In this document: one piece after another, positions 7,662-15,211 of the stretch
Position numbering within the stretch: position 1 is the stretch's first letter
How the letters are laid out: the number at the start of each line of letters is the position of its first letter
Source: DAOTTI01 sp034437795
GTDB taxonomy: Bacteria; Chloroflexota; UBA11872; UBA12225
Direction of reading: 5' to 3'
DNA length: 36,292 bases
NCBI GenBank assembly: GCA_034437795.1
Contig: DAOTTI010000227.1
Coordinates: forward strand, 1-36,292
The notes under the pieces: model-generated
Told to the model about the DNA's origin: nothing
What the model saw: the letters and a program-made list of their open reading frames with translations, nothing else
Databases searched by the model: none
Program-made: the position numbers and the translations under genes

Positions 7662-8738
7662 TTGAACCCGTGGCACAGTCTGGTCCTGGGCATCGTCCAG
7701 GGCGTCACCGAATTCCTGCCGATCTCAAGCTCGGGGCACCTGGTGCTGGTGCCATGGCTGCTGGGCTGGCCGGCCCACCGCCTGACCTACGACGTGGCGC
7801 TGCATATGGGCACGCTGGGGGCCCTGCTGGCCTATTTCTGGCGCGACTGGTGGCGTCTAATCGCCGCCTGGCTGCCGAAGCGCGGCGACGCAGGGGCACG
7901 GCGACGCGCTGGCGCGGAGACGCGCCGAGGGGTGGAGACGTGGCGGCAGCGAGACGCGGAGACGCGGAGACGCGGAGACGCGGCGATACGGGGACGGGAG
8001 GGGCCTGTTATCGGGGATCCCAAACCTGCGGTCCGCGGGCCAGCGGCTGAAGCCGGCGAGGCTGTGGAGGGTGGGGGAGACGGAGGACGCGGCGGCAACG
8101 ATGGAGGTGAGGAGCTCGTGGAGGAGGTGGTCGAGGCGGCGCGGACGAAGCGAGAGGAGCGGGCGCTGGAGCGCCGGCTGGGGCTCAGCATCGTGATTGC
8201 GACGGTGCCGGCCGCGCTGATCGGGGCGCTCGTGGCGGAGCGCGTGGAGCAGGCGCTGCGCCTTCCGGCGCTGATCGGGGTGCTGACGGTGGTGGCGGCC
8301 GTGCTGCTGGCGGCGGCGGACCGCGCCGGGCTACAGCGCTTCGGCCTGGAGGCGGTGGGCTACTCGCACGCAGTGATCGTCGGGCTGGCCCAGGCGCTGG
8401 CGCTGGCGCCGGGCGTATCTCGCTCCGGCGTGACGCTGGCGGCGGCGCTCTTCCTGGGCCTGACACGTGAGGCGGCCGCACGGTTCGCCTTCTTGATGGC
8501 CGCGCCGATCACCGCCGGGGCGGGGCTCTTTCAGCTCCGCCACCTGATCCGCAGCGGCCTGGCGCCGGATGAGCAGCTGGCTTTTGCCATCGGGGTAGTC
8601 ACGTCGTTCCTGGTGGGCGTGCTCTCTATCGGGTGGCTGCTGCGCTACCTGCGCACCCGCAGCCTGGACGTCTTCATCGCGTACCGCGTTGGCCTGGGCC
8701 TGCTGGTGCTCCTGGTGGCCGCGCTCCAGCTGCGATGA
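7662..8738 (+). CDS. uppP: Undecaprenyl-diphosphatase UppP with repeat-derived insert
   Basis: A 358-residue membrane enzyme that recycles undecaprenyl diphosphate to the monophosphate carrier used in wall and polysaccharide synthesis. The catalytic motifs are EFLPISSSGH (17-26) and PGVSRSG (250-256). Hydrophobic helices are regular on both sides of the insert. Family members are usually about 265-290 residues; the excess is a charged, Arg/Gly-rich block at about 73-166, encoded by GACGCGG-type repeat DNA (7879-7998) plus a Gly/Glu-rich stretch. The block falls in a loop and keeps the frame open. I chose the TTG at 7662, 4 nt after the corA stop, because NPWHSLVLGIVQGVTEFLP is the normal family N-terminus. 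Confidence 0.92.
   Translation: MNPWHSLVLGIVQGVTEFLPISSSGHLVLVPWLLGWPAHRLTYDVALHMGTLGALLAYFWRDWWRLIAAWLPKRGDAGARRRAGAETRRGVETWRQRDAETRRRGDAAIRGREGPVIGDPKPAVRGPAAEAGEAVEGGGDGGRGGNDGGEELVEEVVEAARTKREERALERRLGLSIVIATVPAALIGALVAERVEQALRLPALIGVLTVVAAVLLAAADRAGLQRFGLEAVGYSHAVIVGLAQALALAPGVSRSGVTLAAALFLGLTREAAARFAFLMAAPITAGAGLFQLRHLIRSGLAPDEQLAFAIGVVTSFLVGVLSIGWLLRYLRTRSLDVFIAYRVGLGLLVLLVAALQLR
7879..7998. repeat. GACGCGG-type repeat array inside uppP
   Basis: Tandem GACGCGG/GAGACGCGGAGACGCGG units within the uppP reading frame, related to the intergenic arrays at 6277-6480 and 19241-19273. In the uppP frame they encode stretches such as RDAETRRRGDAAIRG. Confidence 0.8.
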
Positions 8739-8825
8739 CAGCCTGCCGGGTCCAATGGGGGTCTTTCTCCTGAGGCGCCCCTGGCACCCGCGCCGCACGT
8801 GCGATGGGACGCCGGCCCCGGCGTG

Positions 8826-8911
8826 CTAAGTATCCGCTGGTATGTTCGCGTCGCCCTGTCCACCGATGCCCGGCCGTCCGGTCCCGCACGAACATACCAG
8901 CGCCGACTTAG
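8826..8911 (+). repeat. 86-bp inverted-repeat element, copy A
   Basis: It runs from CTAAGTATCCGCTGGTATG to CATACCAGCGCCGACTTAG. The outer arms are imperfect inverted repeats of about 23 bp (CTAAGT, then GCTGGTATGTTCG on each arm), so the transcript would fold into a long hairpin. A second copy lies at 32560-32645 in opposite orientation with, by eye, about 80 of 86 identical bases. It looks like a small non-autonomous (MITE or REP-like) element. Confidence 0.8.
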
Positions 8912-8966
8912 CCCCGATTCTTCACCGCCAGCGAAGGGTCCCGTCTCCCTTTGGCAGAGCGAAAGT

Positions 8967-9010
8967 CCCCTCTCCCTGGGAGCGGGTGAGGGTGAGGGCT
9001 CCGCTCGGAA
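8967..9010. repeat. CCCTCTCCC / GAGGGTGAGGGCTCCGC module
   Basis: The dispersed module CCCTCTCCC, GGGAGCGGGTGAGGGTGAGG and GCTCCGCTCGG, related to 5677-5742, 27613-27662, 32418-32490 and 34781-34830. The rest of 8739-9102 contains only copy A of the 86-bp element and no gene. Confidence 0.65.
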
Positions 9011-9102
9011 ATTGGTCAGGACTGTTCAGGCTCGCTGCGATGCGGCATGAGGCCGGCCGGCACGACAGCTCAGGATGCGGTAACGGGCGCGGCCGGCGGG
9101 CG

Positions 9103-10548
9103 CTACAGCGCCAGGACCCGGCGGGCGATCTCGAAGTAGATGACCAGGCCGGTGCCGTCGACGAGGGTCGTGATCAGGGGGGCGGAGACGACAGCCGGAT
9201 CGATGCGGAGGCGGCGCAGGACGAGCGGAAGGAGCGCCGCCACCGTCGCGGCCCAGACGACGATCGTGGCCGCCGCCAGGGCCACCGTCAGGGCGACTCC
9301 CTGCGGGACGCCGAGCGTCCAGGCGCGGATAGTGGCCGCGCCGGCCATGGCCAGGGACAGGAGCAGTGCGGTGCCGAGCTCTTTGCGCCAGACGCGGAAA
9401 ATGTCCCGGAAGACGACCTCACCCACGGCCATGGCGCGAATGACGGTGGTGACGGTCTGGGAGCCGGTATTCCCGCCGGTACCGATCAGCAGGGGGATGA
9501 AGAAGGCGAGGGCAATGACCTGCTGGAGCTCATCCTCGAAGTGGCGCAGCACCGTGCCGGTATAGGCCTCGGCCACGAAGAGCAGGAGCAGCCAGCCGAC
9601 GCGCTTTCTGGCCAGGGTAAGGGGGGATGCGCGCAGGTACGGCTCATCCAGGGGCTGTGAACCGCCCAGGCGCTCGATGTCCTCCGTCGCCTCCTCCTCC
9701 AGCACGTCGGCGATGTCGTCGGCGGTGACGACGCCGACCAATCGCCCTGCTTCATCGACCACCGGCACGGCGAGGAAGCGGTGCTCACGGAAGATGCGCG
9801 CCACCTCTTCCTGGTCGTCCGTGACGCGCACGTGGATGGGGTCGGGCACCATGATCTCCGCCACGCGCGTCTCCGGCGGCACCAGCACCAGCCGGTAGAG
9901 CGGCACCACCCCCAGCAGCCGGTCCACCGGATCGATGACGTAGATGTAGCTGCGGAACTCGGCGCCGTTGGCGACGGCGCGCAGACCCTGGATGGCCTCG
10001 TCGGCGGTGACCTGGGGGCTGACGGCGAAGAACTCGGGGGTCATGCGCCCGCCGGCCGTGTTCGGCGGGTAGGCCAGCAAGGCGCGGACGTCTCCGGCCT
10101 CTTCCGGCTCCATCTCCACCAGGATGGCCTGGGCGGTATCCGGCGCTTCTGCCTCGATGGCCGCCACGACGTCAGCCGCGTCGTCGGGAGCCATCTCTTC
10201 CAGCACGTCGGCCGCCTGGGCGTCAGGGAGCCGGCGCAGGATGTCCCCCGCGATCTCCGGATCGAGCTCTTCGACGAGACTGGCCAGGCGCTCGTCCCCG
10301 AGGGCCTGCAGCAGCGCTTCCGTCTGCTCCGGCGTGAGCTCTCGCAGGGCATCTCGCAGGTCGCCGAGGGCAAGCTCGGTGGCGATGGCGCCGGCGCGGT
10401 CCAGGTCGCCGGCGGCCATGGCGGCGCGGAAGGCCCCGATGGTGGGCTCCGGCACGGGGGGCGGCGCCTCGGGGGTGGCGGTGGAACCTGCCGTGGCGGG
10501 GTCGGCGCGGGGCGCGTCGCGCGGGGCGCCGTCGTGCTCCTCTGCCAT
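9103..10548 (-). CDS. mgtE: MgtE-family Mg2+ channel
   Basis: A 481-residue MgtE. Domain order: a short Pro-rich tail, the superhelical MgtE-N domain (about 35-175, with repeats such as LPDAQAADVLEEMAPDDAAD), a CBS pair (about 180-300, ending VVTADDIADVLEEEATEDIERLGG), then five membrane helices (about 325-481). TM5 carries the conserved aspartate in LVDGTGLVIYFEIARR (Asp464), which lines the pore in this family. MgtE imports Mg2+, and its MgtE-N/CBS part closes the channel at high cytoplasmic Mg2+. The start at 10548 is supported by AAGGAG 9 nt upstream; a longer frame upstream is the structured leader. It lies downstream of the Nramp-type operon on the same strand but has its own leader. 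Confidence 0.95.
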   Translation of the reverse strand: MAEEHDGAPRDAPRADPATAGSTATPEAPPPVPEPTIGAFRAAMAAGDLDRAGAIATELALGDLRDALRELTPEQTEALLQALGDERLASLVEELDPEIAGDILRRLPDAQAADVLEEMAPDDAADVVAAIEAEAPDTAQAILVEMEPEEAGDVRALLAYPPNTAGGRMTPEFFAVSPQVTADEAIQGLRAVANGAEFRSYIYVIDPVDRLLGVVPLYRLVLVPPETRVAEIMVPDPIHVRVTDDQEEVARIFREHRFLAVPVVDEAGRLVGVVTADDIADVLEEEATEDIERLGGSQPLDEPYLRASPLTLARKRVGWLLLLFVAEAYTGTVLRHFEDELQQVIALAFFIPLLIGTGGNTGSQTVTTVIRAMAVGEVVFRDIFRVWRKELGTALLLSLAMAGAATIRAWTLGVPQGVALTVALAAATIVVWAATVAALLPLVLRRLRIDPAVVSAPLITTLVDGTGLVIYFEIARRVLAL

Positions 10549-10600
10549 GATGGTGCTCTCCTTACCTTGCGGCGGCTGCTGTGGTTGCTCTCGCTCACCG

Positions 10601-10737
10601 GCGTGGGGGCAAGCAGCGCCGGCGGCCCCCACGCCGAAACGGGACGCCCGCCCGGTCTGCCGGGCGGGCGTCGCAGCCGCGCAGGAAGGAGTGGGGATGG
10701 CCCCCGCGGGGCCGGTTGCGAGGCTACCCGCGGGGGC
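10601..10737 (-). promoter_or_regulatory. Structured mgtE 5' leader with three hairpins
   Basis: Read on the minus strand, three perfect stems follow one another upstream of the mgtE Shine-Dalgarno: GCCCCCGCGGG with its partner (10700-10737), a 13-bp GC stem (10643-10672) and GCGTGGGGGC with GCCCCCACGC (10601-10634). This is far more structure than other gaps here and suggests attenuation or a Mg2+-responsive leader. I could not match it to the M-box consensus. Confidence 0.5.
10643..10672 (-). terminator. Strong hairpin, possible attenuator of mgtE
   Basis: GACGCCCGCCCGG pairs perfectly with CCGGGCGGGCGTC over a 4-nt loop; on the minus strand it is followed by CCCGTTTCGG, a weak T-run. It sits about 95 bp upstream of the mgtE ATG, so it could end transcription before the gene. 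Confidence 0.5.
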
Positions 10738-10861
10738 GCCCTCCCTCCAGCACAGGCACAACGCAGCGGCGCCCTACCAGGCTCCAGACGGCGCGTTCGC
10801 GCTCAGGATGGCGACTACTGGGAGGTTCGGTATCCGCTTCCATGATGTCGGCTTGGCTGGA

Positions 10862-10885
10862 ACGGGGCCACGGCCGTGGCCCCGT
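10862..10885. repeat. 24-bp perfect palindrome
   Basis: ACGGGGCCACGG followed by its exact complement CCGTGGCCCCGT. It lies in the gap between mgtE and the Nramp-type gene. It may be a factor-independent terminator stem lacking a T-run or a protein-binding site for the mgtE promoter. Confidence 0.6.
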
Positions 10886-10992
10886 CCTGGCCTAATGATG
10901 AGCGAATTGCGGGCCGGCGCGCAAGTCGCCGCCCCAATCCGTTTCAGGCCCGCGGTCCTCCCCAGGCCAGCAAGGATTGGGCCACGTCCGGG

Positions 10993-11157
10993 GTCTCGCG
11001 CCTCGATGGGCCAGGGTGCAGGGCGCCGTCGCGCTCGGCGCCGGACCCGCAGAACACGGGGCAAGCGTCTCGCGCCCCGACGGGCCAGGGTGCAGGGGTA
11101 TTTCGTGTTCCCGAGGTGGCGACGGGGAACTTGCGCCCGGACGGGCCAGGGGACAGG
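10993..11157. repeat. Three interspersed ~30-bp direct repeats
   Basis: GTCTCGCGCC and GGGCCAGGGTGCAGGG mark copy 1 (10993-11023) and copy 2 (11067-11097), which differ at two positions. Copy 3 (about 11128-11157) is degenerate. The starts are 74 and about 60 bp apart with unrelated sequence between them. They sit just downstream of the Nramp-type gene (minus strand). Confidence 0.65.
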
Positions 11158-11166
11158 TCCGCGGGT

Positions 11167-12603
11167 CTATCCGAGGCCGGCGAGGGGCAGGATGACGGAG
11201 GTGAGCACCGCCAGCAGGGCCAGGGCGGCGATGATGACGGTGATGGCCCAGGCGAAGACGCGGTAGAGGGGCCCATTCACGTACGGCCCCATCAGGTCGC
11301 GGTCGCCGGCCATGCGCGTGATGAAGACGAGCAGCACCGGCAGGAGCAGGCCATTGACGAACTGAACGGTGATGAGCAGGCGGATCACGGGCAGGTCGGG
11401 GATCAGTGCCACCAGGGTACCCACGGCCATGAGGCAGGTCAGCAGGCCATAGAAGATCGGCGCCTCGCGGAACCCGAGCCCCAGGCCCCGTTCCCAGCCG
11501 AAGGCCTGGCAGATGGAGAACGCGGTCGCCAGGGGCAGGACGCCGGCGGCGAGCATGGATGCGCCGTAGATGCCGAGGGCGAACAGCTGGGCGGCGAAGG
11601 GCCCGGCTACGGGAGCAAGCGCGCGCGCCGCCTCCTCGGCCGTCCCGATCTCGTACCCTGCCTGCCCGGCCCGCTGGGCGGCGGCGTAGAGGGTGGCAGC
11701 GGTGGCGATGATCACGAATACGGCGATCAGGTTGGAGAAGACGCAGCCGGCGATCACGTCCAGGCGGGTGAAGCGCAGCTCGGCGGGGGTAATGCCCTTC
11801 TCCACTACCGCGTCCTGCTGGTACATCTGCATGTAGGGGGTGATGGTGGTGCCGACAGTGGCGACGAAGAGCAGGACGTACTCTGGCTCGGGGTGGATGG
11901 TGGGCACGATGGCGCGGCGCAGCGCCAGGCCCCAGTCGGGGCTGGCCAGGAAGGCGGCGACGGGGTAGGCGAAGAAGGCGAGGGTGAGCGCGAGGAAGAA
12001 GCGCTCCACGTGGCGGTAGTTGCCCCAGACGATGAGCCACCAGACCAGGGCGCCCATGAGTGGCACCGCCAGGTACCGGCGGATGCCGAACAGCTCGGCG
12101 GCGGCGCCGATGCCGACGAACTCGGTAATGATCACGGCACCGTTGGCCACCAGGAGGCAGAGCATGGCCACGACTGTCCAGCGCGGGCCGAACTGCTCGC
12201 GGATCAGGTCGGAGAGGCCCTTACCGGTGACGGCCCCCATGCGGGCGCACTGCTCCTGGACGGCGATCATGGCGATGGTGATGGCGACCATCATCCACAG
12301 GAGGTCATAGCCGTAGCGCGCGCCGACGGCGGCGTAGGTGGCGATCCCACCGACGTCGTTCCCGGCGCTGGCCGCCACCAGGCCGGGGCCGAGCACGCTG
12401 AGATAGATCAGCCAGGCAGGCCGGCGTGGGGCGAGCACCAGCTCGGGGGCACGCAGGCGCCAGGGTGGTACTCCCATGCGGGTGGCCCGTTCGGCCAGGT
12501 CGGCCAGCCTGGCCCGTGCGGCCCGTGCCCGCGCCGGCCCCGGCGTGGACGGCGGAAGGGGCGCCGGCTGCGCGAGCGGCTCGTCTGCCGGAGGGGAGGT
12601 CAT
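11167..12603 (-). CDS. Nramp-superfamily transporter of the Mg2+-transporter (NRMT) type
   Basis: A 478-residue LeuT-fold transporter of the Nramp superfamily with a 60-residue Pro/Ala/Arg-rich N-terminal tail. In classical Mn2+/Fe2+ Nramps, TM1 carries Asp-Pro-Gly-Asn and TM6 carries Ala-Thr-Val-Met-Pro. Here TM1 reads ASAGNDVGGIATY (Asp83 kept, Asn replaced by Gly86) and TM6 reads GTTITPYMQMY (251-261; the soft ligand Met becomes Thr255 and Ala becomes Thr252). Loss of the sulfur ligand is the hallmark of Nramp-related Mg2+ transporters, so Mg2+ (or hydrated Mg2+/Mn2+) import is likely. The ATG overlaps the stop of the preceding PRC/MgtE-N/CBS gene as ATGA, which fixes the start and indicates translational coupling. 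Exact ion specificity is inference. Confidence 0.88.
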   Translation of the reverse strand: MTSPPADEPLAQPAPLPPSTPGPARARAARARLADLAERATRMGVPPWRLRAPELVLAPRRPAWLIYLSVLGPGLVAASAGNDVGGIATYAAVGARYGYDLLWMMVAITIAMIAVQEQCARMGAVTGKGLSDLIREQFGPRWTVVAMLCLLVANGAVIITEFVGIGAAAELFGIRRYLAVPLMGALVWWLIVWGNYRHVERFFLALTLAFFAYPVAAFLASPDWGLALRRAIVPTIHPEPEYVLLFVATVGTTITPYMQMYQQDAVVEKGITPAELRFTRLDVIAGCVFSNLIAVFVIIATAATLYAAAQRAGQAGYEIGTAEEAARALAPVAGPFAAQLFALGIYGASMLAAGVLPLATAFSICQAFGWERGLGLGFREAPIFYGLLTCLMAVGTLVALIPDLPVIRLLITVQFVNGLLLPVLLVFITRMAGDRDLMGPYVNGPLYRVFAWAITVIIAALALLAVLTSVILPLAGLG

Positions 12604-13886
12604 CGAAAGACCCTCGGCAGGCGGGGCTTCCATTCGTCCGGCAAGAGCACGTCCAGCGCGTCGTCGACGGTGATTACGCCCACCAGGCGCGAGGCGGCGT
12701 CGACCACGGGCAAAGCGGCCAGGCCATAGTGGGCCAGGCGCTCCGACGCCTGCTGCGCCGGCTCATCGGCCCGCACCGAGAGCACGTTGCGGCGCATAAT
12801 CTCCCCCACCTGCTGCTCGGGCGCCGTGACGAGCAGGTCACGCAGGGTAATGAAGCCGACCAGCTTGGGATCGGCGTCCGATTCGACGACGTAGATGTAG
12901 GGGATGAGGTCCGGCAAGGACTCGGCGCGCCGCAGGCGCTCGATGGCCTCGCCGACGGTGATGGAGGCGGGCACAGCCAGGTAATCCGTGGTCATCAGGC
13001 CGCCGGCGGTATCCGGGGCGTGCTCCATCAAGCGGGTGACGTCCGCCGCCTCGGCCGGCTCCATGGCCTCTAGCAGGTCCCGCGCCTCCTCCTCGGGGAG
13101 GCCGGCCAGGATGTCCGCCGCCACGTCCGGCGCCATCTGGTCGAGGATGTCGCCGGCCCGTTCTTCGGAGAGGGTGGTCAGGACCGCGCCCTGCAGCTCC
13201 CGTGGCAGGTTCTCCACCACGTCGGCCGCCATGGGCTCGTCCAGCGCCGCCAGCACCTCCTCCCCCTGCTTGTAGGAGAGGCTAGCGATCAGGTTGGCCA
13301 GATCAGCAGGGTGCATCACGGCCAGGTCGGTGTGCTCCACCCGCAGCTTGACGCCTGGGATGTCGCTGGCGAAGAACTCCACCTGGTCCCAGGGGATGAC
13401 GGTGCCTGGCCAGCGCCGGCGAACGGCGTCGGCCAGGGCCCTGGGAACGACGCGGGCGAGAAAGCCGCCGGCACTCACGTCGGCGGCCGCTACCCGCCAG
13501 CCGCCCGGGCGCAGCGGATCGGGGGCCAGCATCACGTCATTGACGCGCACCAGGCGCCGGCCACGGACATCGACCACCTGCTTATCGAGCACGTCCCTGG
13601 CCACCAGTAGCTCGCCGTCGCGGCGCTCGAAGGGGCGCAGGTCCAGGCGGGAGCTGGCGAGCCGGACGCCGGAGCTGCCGAACTCGCGGACTGCCTCCCA
13701 GGGCACGAAGACGTTGTGGCCCCGCAGGCCGCCAATGCGCACTACCAGGCCGGTGAGCGGCGGGAAGCGCTCGTCGCCGGGCTCGCGCACGCGGGCGACG
13801 GCGTCTTCAAGGCGGCCGATGCGCTCGCCGGCGCGCCCCCAGACGGGGACACCAATCGTTCGTGAGATGCTGAGGAGCTGGTCCAT
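12600..13886 (-). CDS. PRC-barrel / MgtE-N / CBS sensor protein without channel
   Basis: A 428-residue soluble protein. Order: two PRC-barrel-like segments (about 8-90, TIGVPVWGRAGERIGRLEDAV; about 93-165, ARDVLDKQVVDVRGRRLVRV), an MgtE-N superhelix (about 190-285, with IASLSYKQGEEVLAAL and LDQMAPDVAADILAGLPEEE) and a CBS pair (about 290-420, LVGFITLRDLL, LVGVITVDDALDVLLPDE). No membrane helix follows, so this is the Mg2+-sensing cytosolic half of an MgtE without its pore. It is first in an operon and its stop overlaps the ATG of the Nramp-type transporter. The inferred job is Mg2+-dependent gating or inhibition of that transporter. Confidence 0.88.
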   Translation of the reverse strand: MDQLLSISRTIGVPVWGRAGERIGRLEDAVARVREPGDERFPPLTGLVVRIGGLRGHNVFVPWEAVREFGSSGVRLASSRLDLRPFERRDGELLVARDVLDKQVVDVRGRRLVRVNDVMLAPDPLRPGGWRVAAADVSAGGFLARVVPRALADAVRRRWPGTVIPWDQVEFFASDIPGVKLRVEHTDLAVMHPADLANLIASLSYKQGEEVLAALDEPMAADVVENLPRELQGAVLTTLSEERAGDILDQMAPDVAADILAGLPEEEARDLLEAMEPAEAADVTRLMEHAPDTAGGLMTTDYLAVPASITVGEAIERLRRAESLPDLIPYIYVVESDADPKLVGFITLRDLLVTAPEQQVGEIMRRNVLSVRADEPAQQASERLAHYGLAALPVVDAASRLVGVITVDDALDVLLPDEWKPRLPRVFR

Positions 13887-13998
13887 GGCAGTCGGCCTGC
13901 GAAACGTCTCGGGTAATGCAAGCGAGCCGACACCCCGGGGCGAGACCGTCCGGCGCAGGTCTTGCGGCCGCGGGGCTACTACAAGATTAAGCCAGAGG

Positions 13999-14021
13999 CC
14001 CTACGGCCGCTATCGGTAGGG
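13999..14021. promoter_or_regulatory. Inverted repeat upstream of the sensor-transporter operon
   Basis: CCCTAC, 11 bases, GTAGGG. It lies about 115 bp upstream of the operon start (minus strand) and is a candidate operator for a metal-responsive regulator. The gap 13887-14124 has no recognisable gene. Confidence 0.35.
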
Positions 14022-14124
14022 TATACGCAACAGTTCCGGATGGCGCCAGGCCGCAGGGTTGGGCCGAGGGGGTGGCACGTGCAGCGCGGGCGTGGGTGCA
14101 GGAGGTGAGGTCCGTAGTTTCGTG

Positions 14125-14316
14125 ATGGACCTCGTCGTGCCCCCAATCCTGCACGCGTTCTTCGATACGCTCGGCGGCGCGTCCATGGTCGTTCAAGTCG
14201 GACGGCTCGAGGCCGCTGGGACGCTAGAAGAGCTGCTGGCGAGCTCAGAGGAGATGCGGCGCCTGTGGGCGGGCGAGGGCGCTACGGCCGCAGCACACGG
14301 CAAAACGCCGTCCTGA
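14125..14316 (+). pseudogene. C-terminal fragment of an ABC transporter ATPase
   Basis: The frame ends VVQVGRLEAAGTLEELLASS then EEMRRLWAGEGA. This matches the post-Walker C-terminal tail of ABC-exporter ATPases, where the H-loop strand is followed by a phrase like GRVEAxGTLEELL. No Walker A, Q-loop, signature or Walker B lies upstream, so only the tail survives. It sits in front of the broken VapBC pair. Confidence 0.4.
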
Positions 14317-14331
14317 TGTTTAGATAGCATC

Positions 14332-14598
14332 GTGCAATACGTACGAACCTAGATCTATCTGGAGCCGAGCCAGCACCGCGCGCTCAAGGAGGAGGCACAT
14401 CGCCGTGGTGTGTCGCTCGCCCAGTTGTTACGCCAGATCGTAGACGAGGCGATCAAGCCCAAGCCAAAGGGTGGCGATCTCACGCCCCTCATTGGGATCC
14501 TGGCGAGCGGTGAGCCGAGCGACGTTGCGCGCGACAAGGACGAGTACATCGGGCAAGCGATCCGGCAGCACCACGAGCGGAAGTGGCGGCGAGCATGA
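14332..14598 (+). pseudogene. vapB: VapB-like RHH antitoxin with premature TAG
   Basis: From the GTG at 14332 the frame reads VQYVRT, then a TAG at 14350-14352, then IYLEPSQHRALKEEAHRRG and VSLAQLLRQIVDEAIKP. Ribbon-helix-helix VapB proteins normally read RTQIYLEPxQHRALKE here, so the TAG most simply replaces a CAG glutamine codon. The remainder is intact through to a TGA that overlaps the toxin ATG as ATGA. An internal GTG at 14410 could give a 62-residue product, but this lacks the DNA-binding strand. Without suppression the antitoxin should be non-functional as a repressor. Confidence 0.75.
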
Positions 14599-15034
14599 CC
14601 TTTGTCGATGCCACGCACTCTTTAGCGTTGCGTATGAAGCGGATCAGTGGCATGCTCGTGCCGTCCAGGTAGCACTGAGGCTCCGTGGCGCGGAGCTGAT
14701 GACGACGGACCTGGCGCTTGCCGAAACCTGGTTCCTGGCCTGCGCTCGGGCTGGTCACGCGGCGGCCATGCGCCTCTGGCAAGCCATTCGCCAAAGCGCG
14801 GTACGGGTGGAGGTGGTGCGCCCGGAGGACCTGGAACAGGCATGGCAGATCGCACAGGAGTTCGCCGACCAGGACTTCAGCTTCGTTGACTGCACCAGCT
14901 TCGCCGTCATCGAGCGGCTTGGCATCCGGCAAGTATTCAGTTTCGATCGCGATTTCACCATCTTCCGCTACGGCCCGCGCCGCACGCGGGTTTTGGAAGT
15001 ACTGGGCTTGTCCGAGCCACGGCCACCCGGCTGA
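14595..15034 (+). pseudogene. vapC: VapC-like PIN toxin with early frameshift
   Basis: The ATG at 14595 begins MTFVDAT and then leaves frame. The next frame continues ALFSVAYEADQWHARAVQVA to the end. Adding one A at about 14613 restores MTFVDANALFSVAYEAD, the normal PIN start. The rest keeps the expected acidic residues: E in TTDLALAETWF, D in FSFVDCTSFAVIERLG and D in VFSFDRDFTIFRYG, and normal PIN length (about 140). VapC toxins are ribonucleases cutting tRNA or rRNA. The lesion is a single-base loss in an otherwise intact gene, so it is either recent or a sequencing error. It overlaps the equally broken vapB. Confidence 0.78.
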
Positions 15035-15211
15035 CCGTGCCGTGGCGCCAGGCTCAATAGCCAAGTGGCTTGCGCTGTGGCGCGTTGCTAACCCACCCCT
15101 GGCGCACTAGCCTGGATTTATTCATGAGGAGACGTGAGGTGACGGCAGGACACCCTGCACGGTAGCGGTTGTGGTGACCAAACCCAACCGACGCCGAGGG
15201 GGTGCCCCGCC

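Noticed and set aside
10549..10900. M-box (ykoK) Mg2+ riboswitch upstream of mgtE
   Set aside because: Conserved M-box core sequences could not be found; only a structured leader is claimed.
10876..12729. Plus-strand open frame of 617 codons
   Set aside because: It mirrors the Nramp-type gene; the translation is Gly/His/Asp-rich without motifs, as is usual for antisense frames in high-GC genes.
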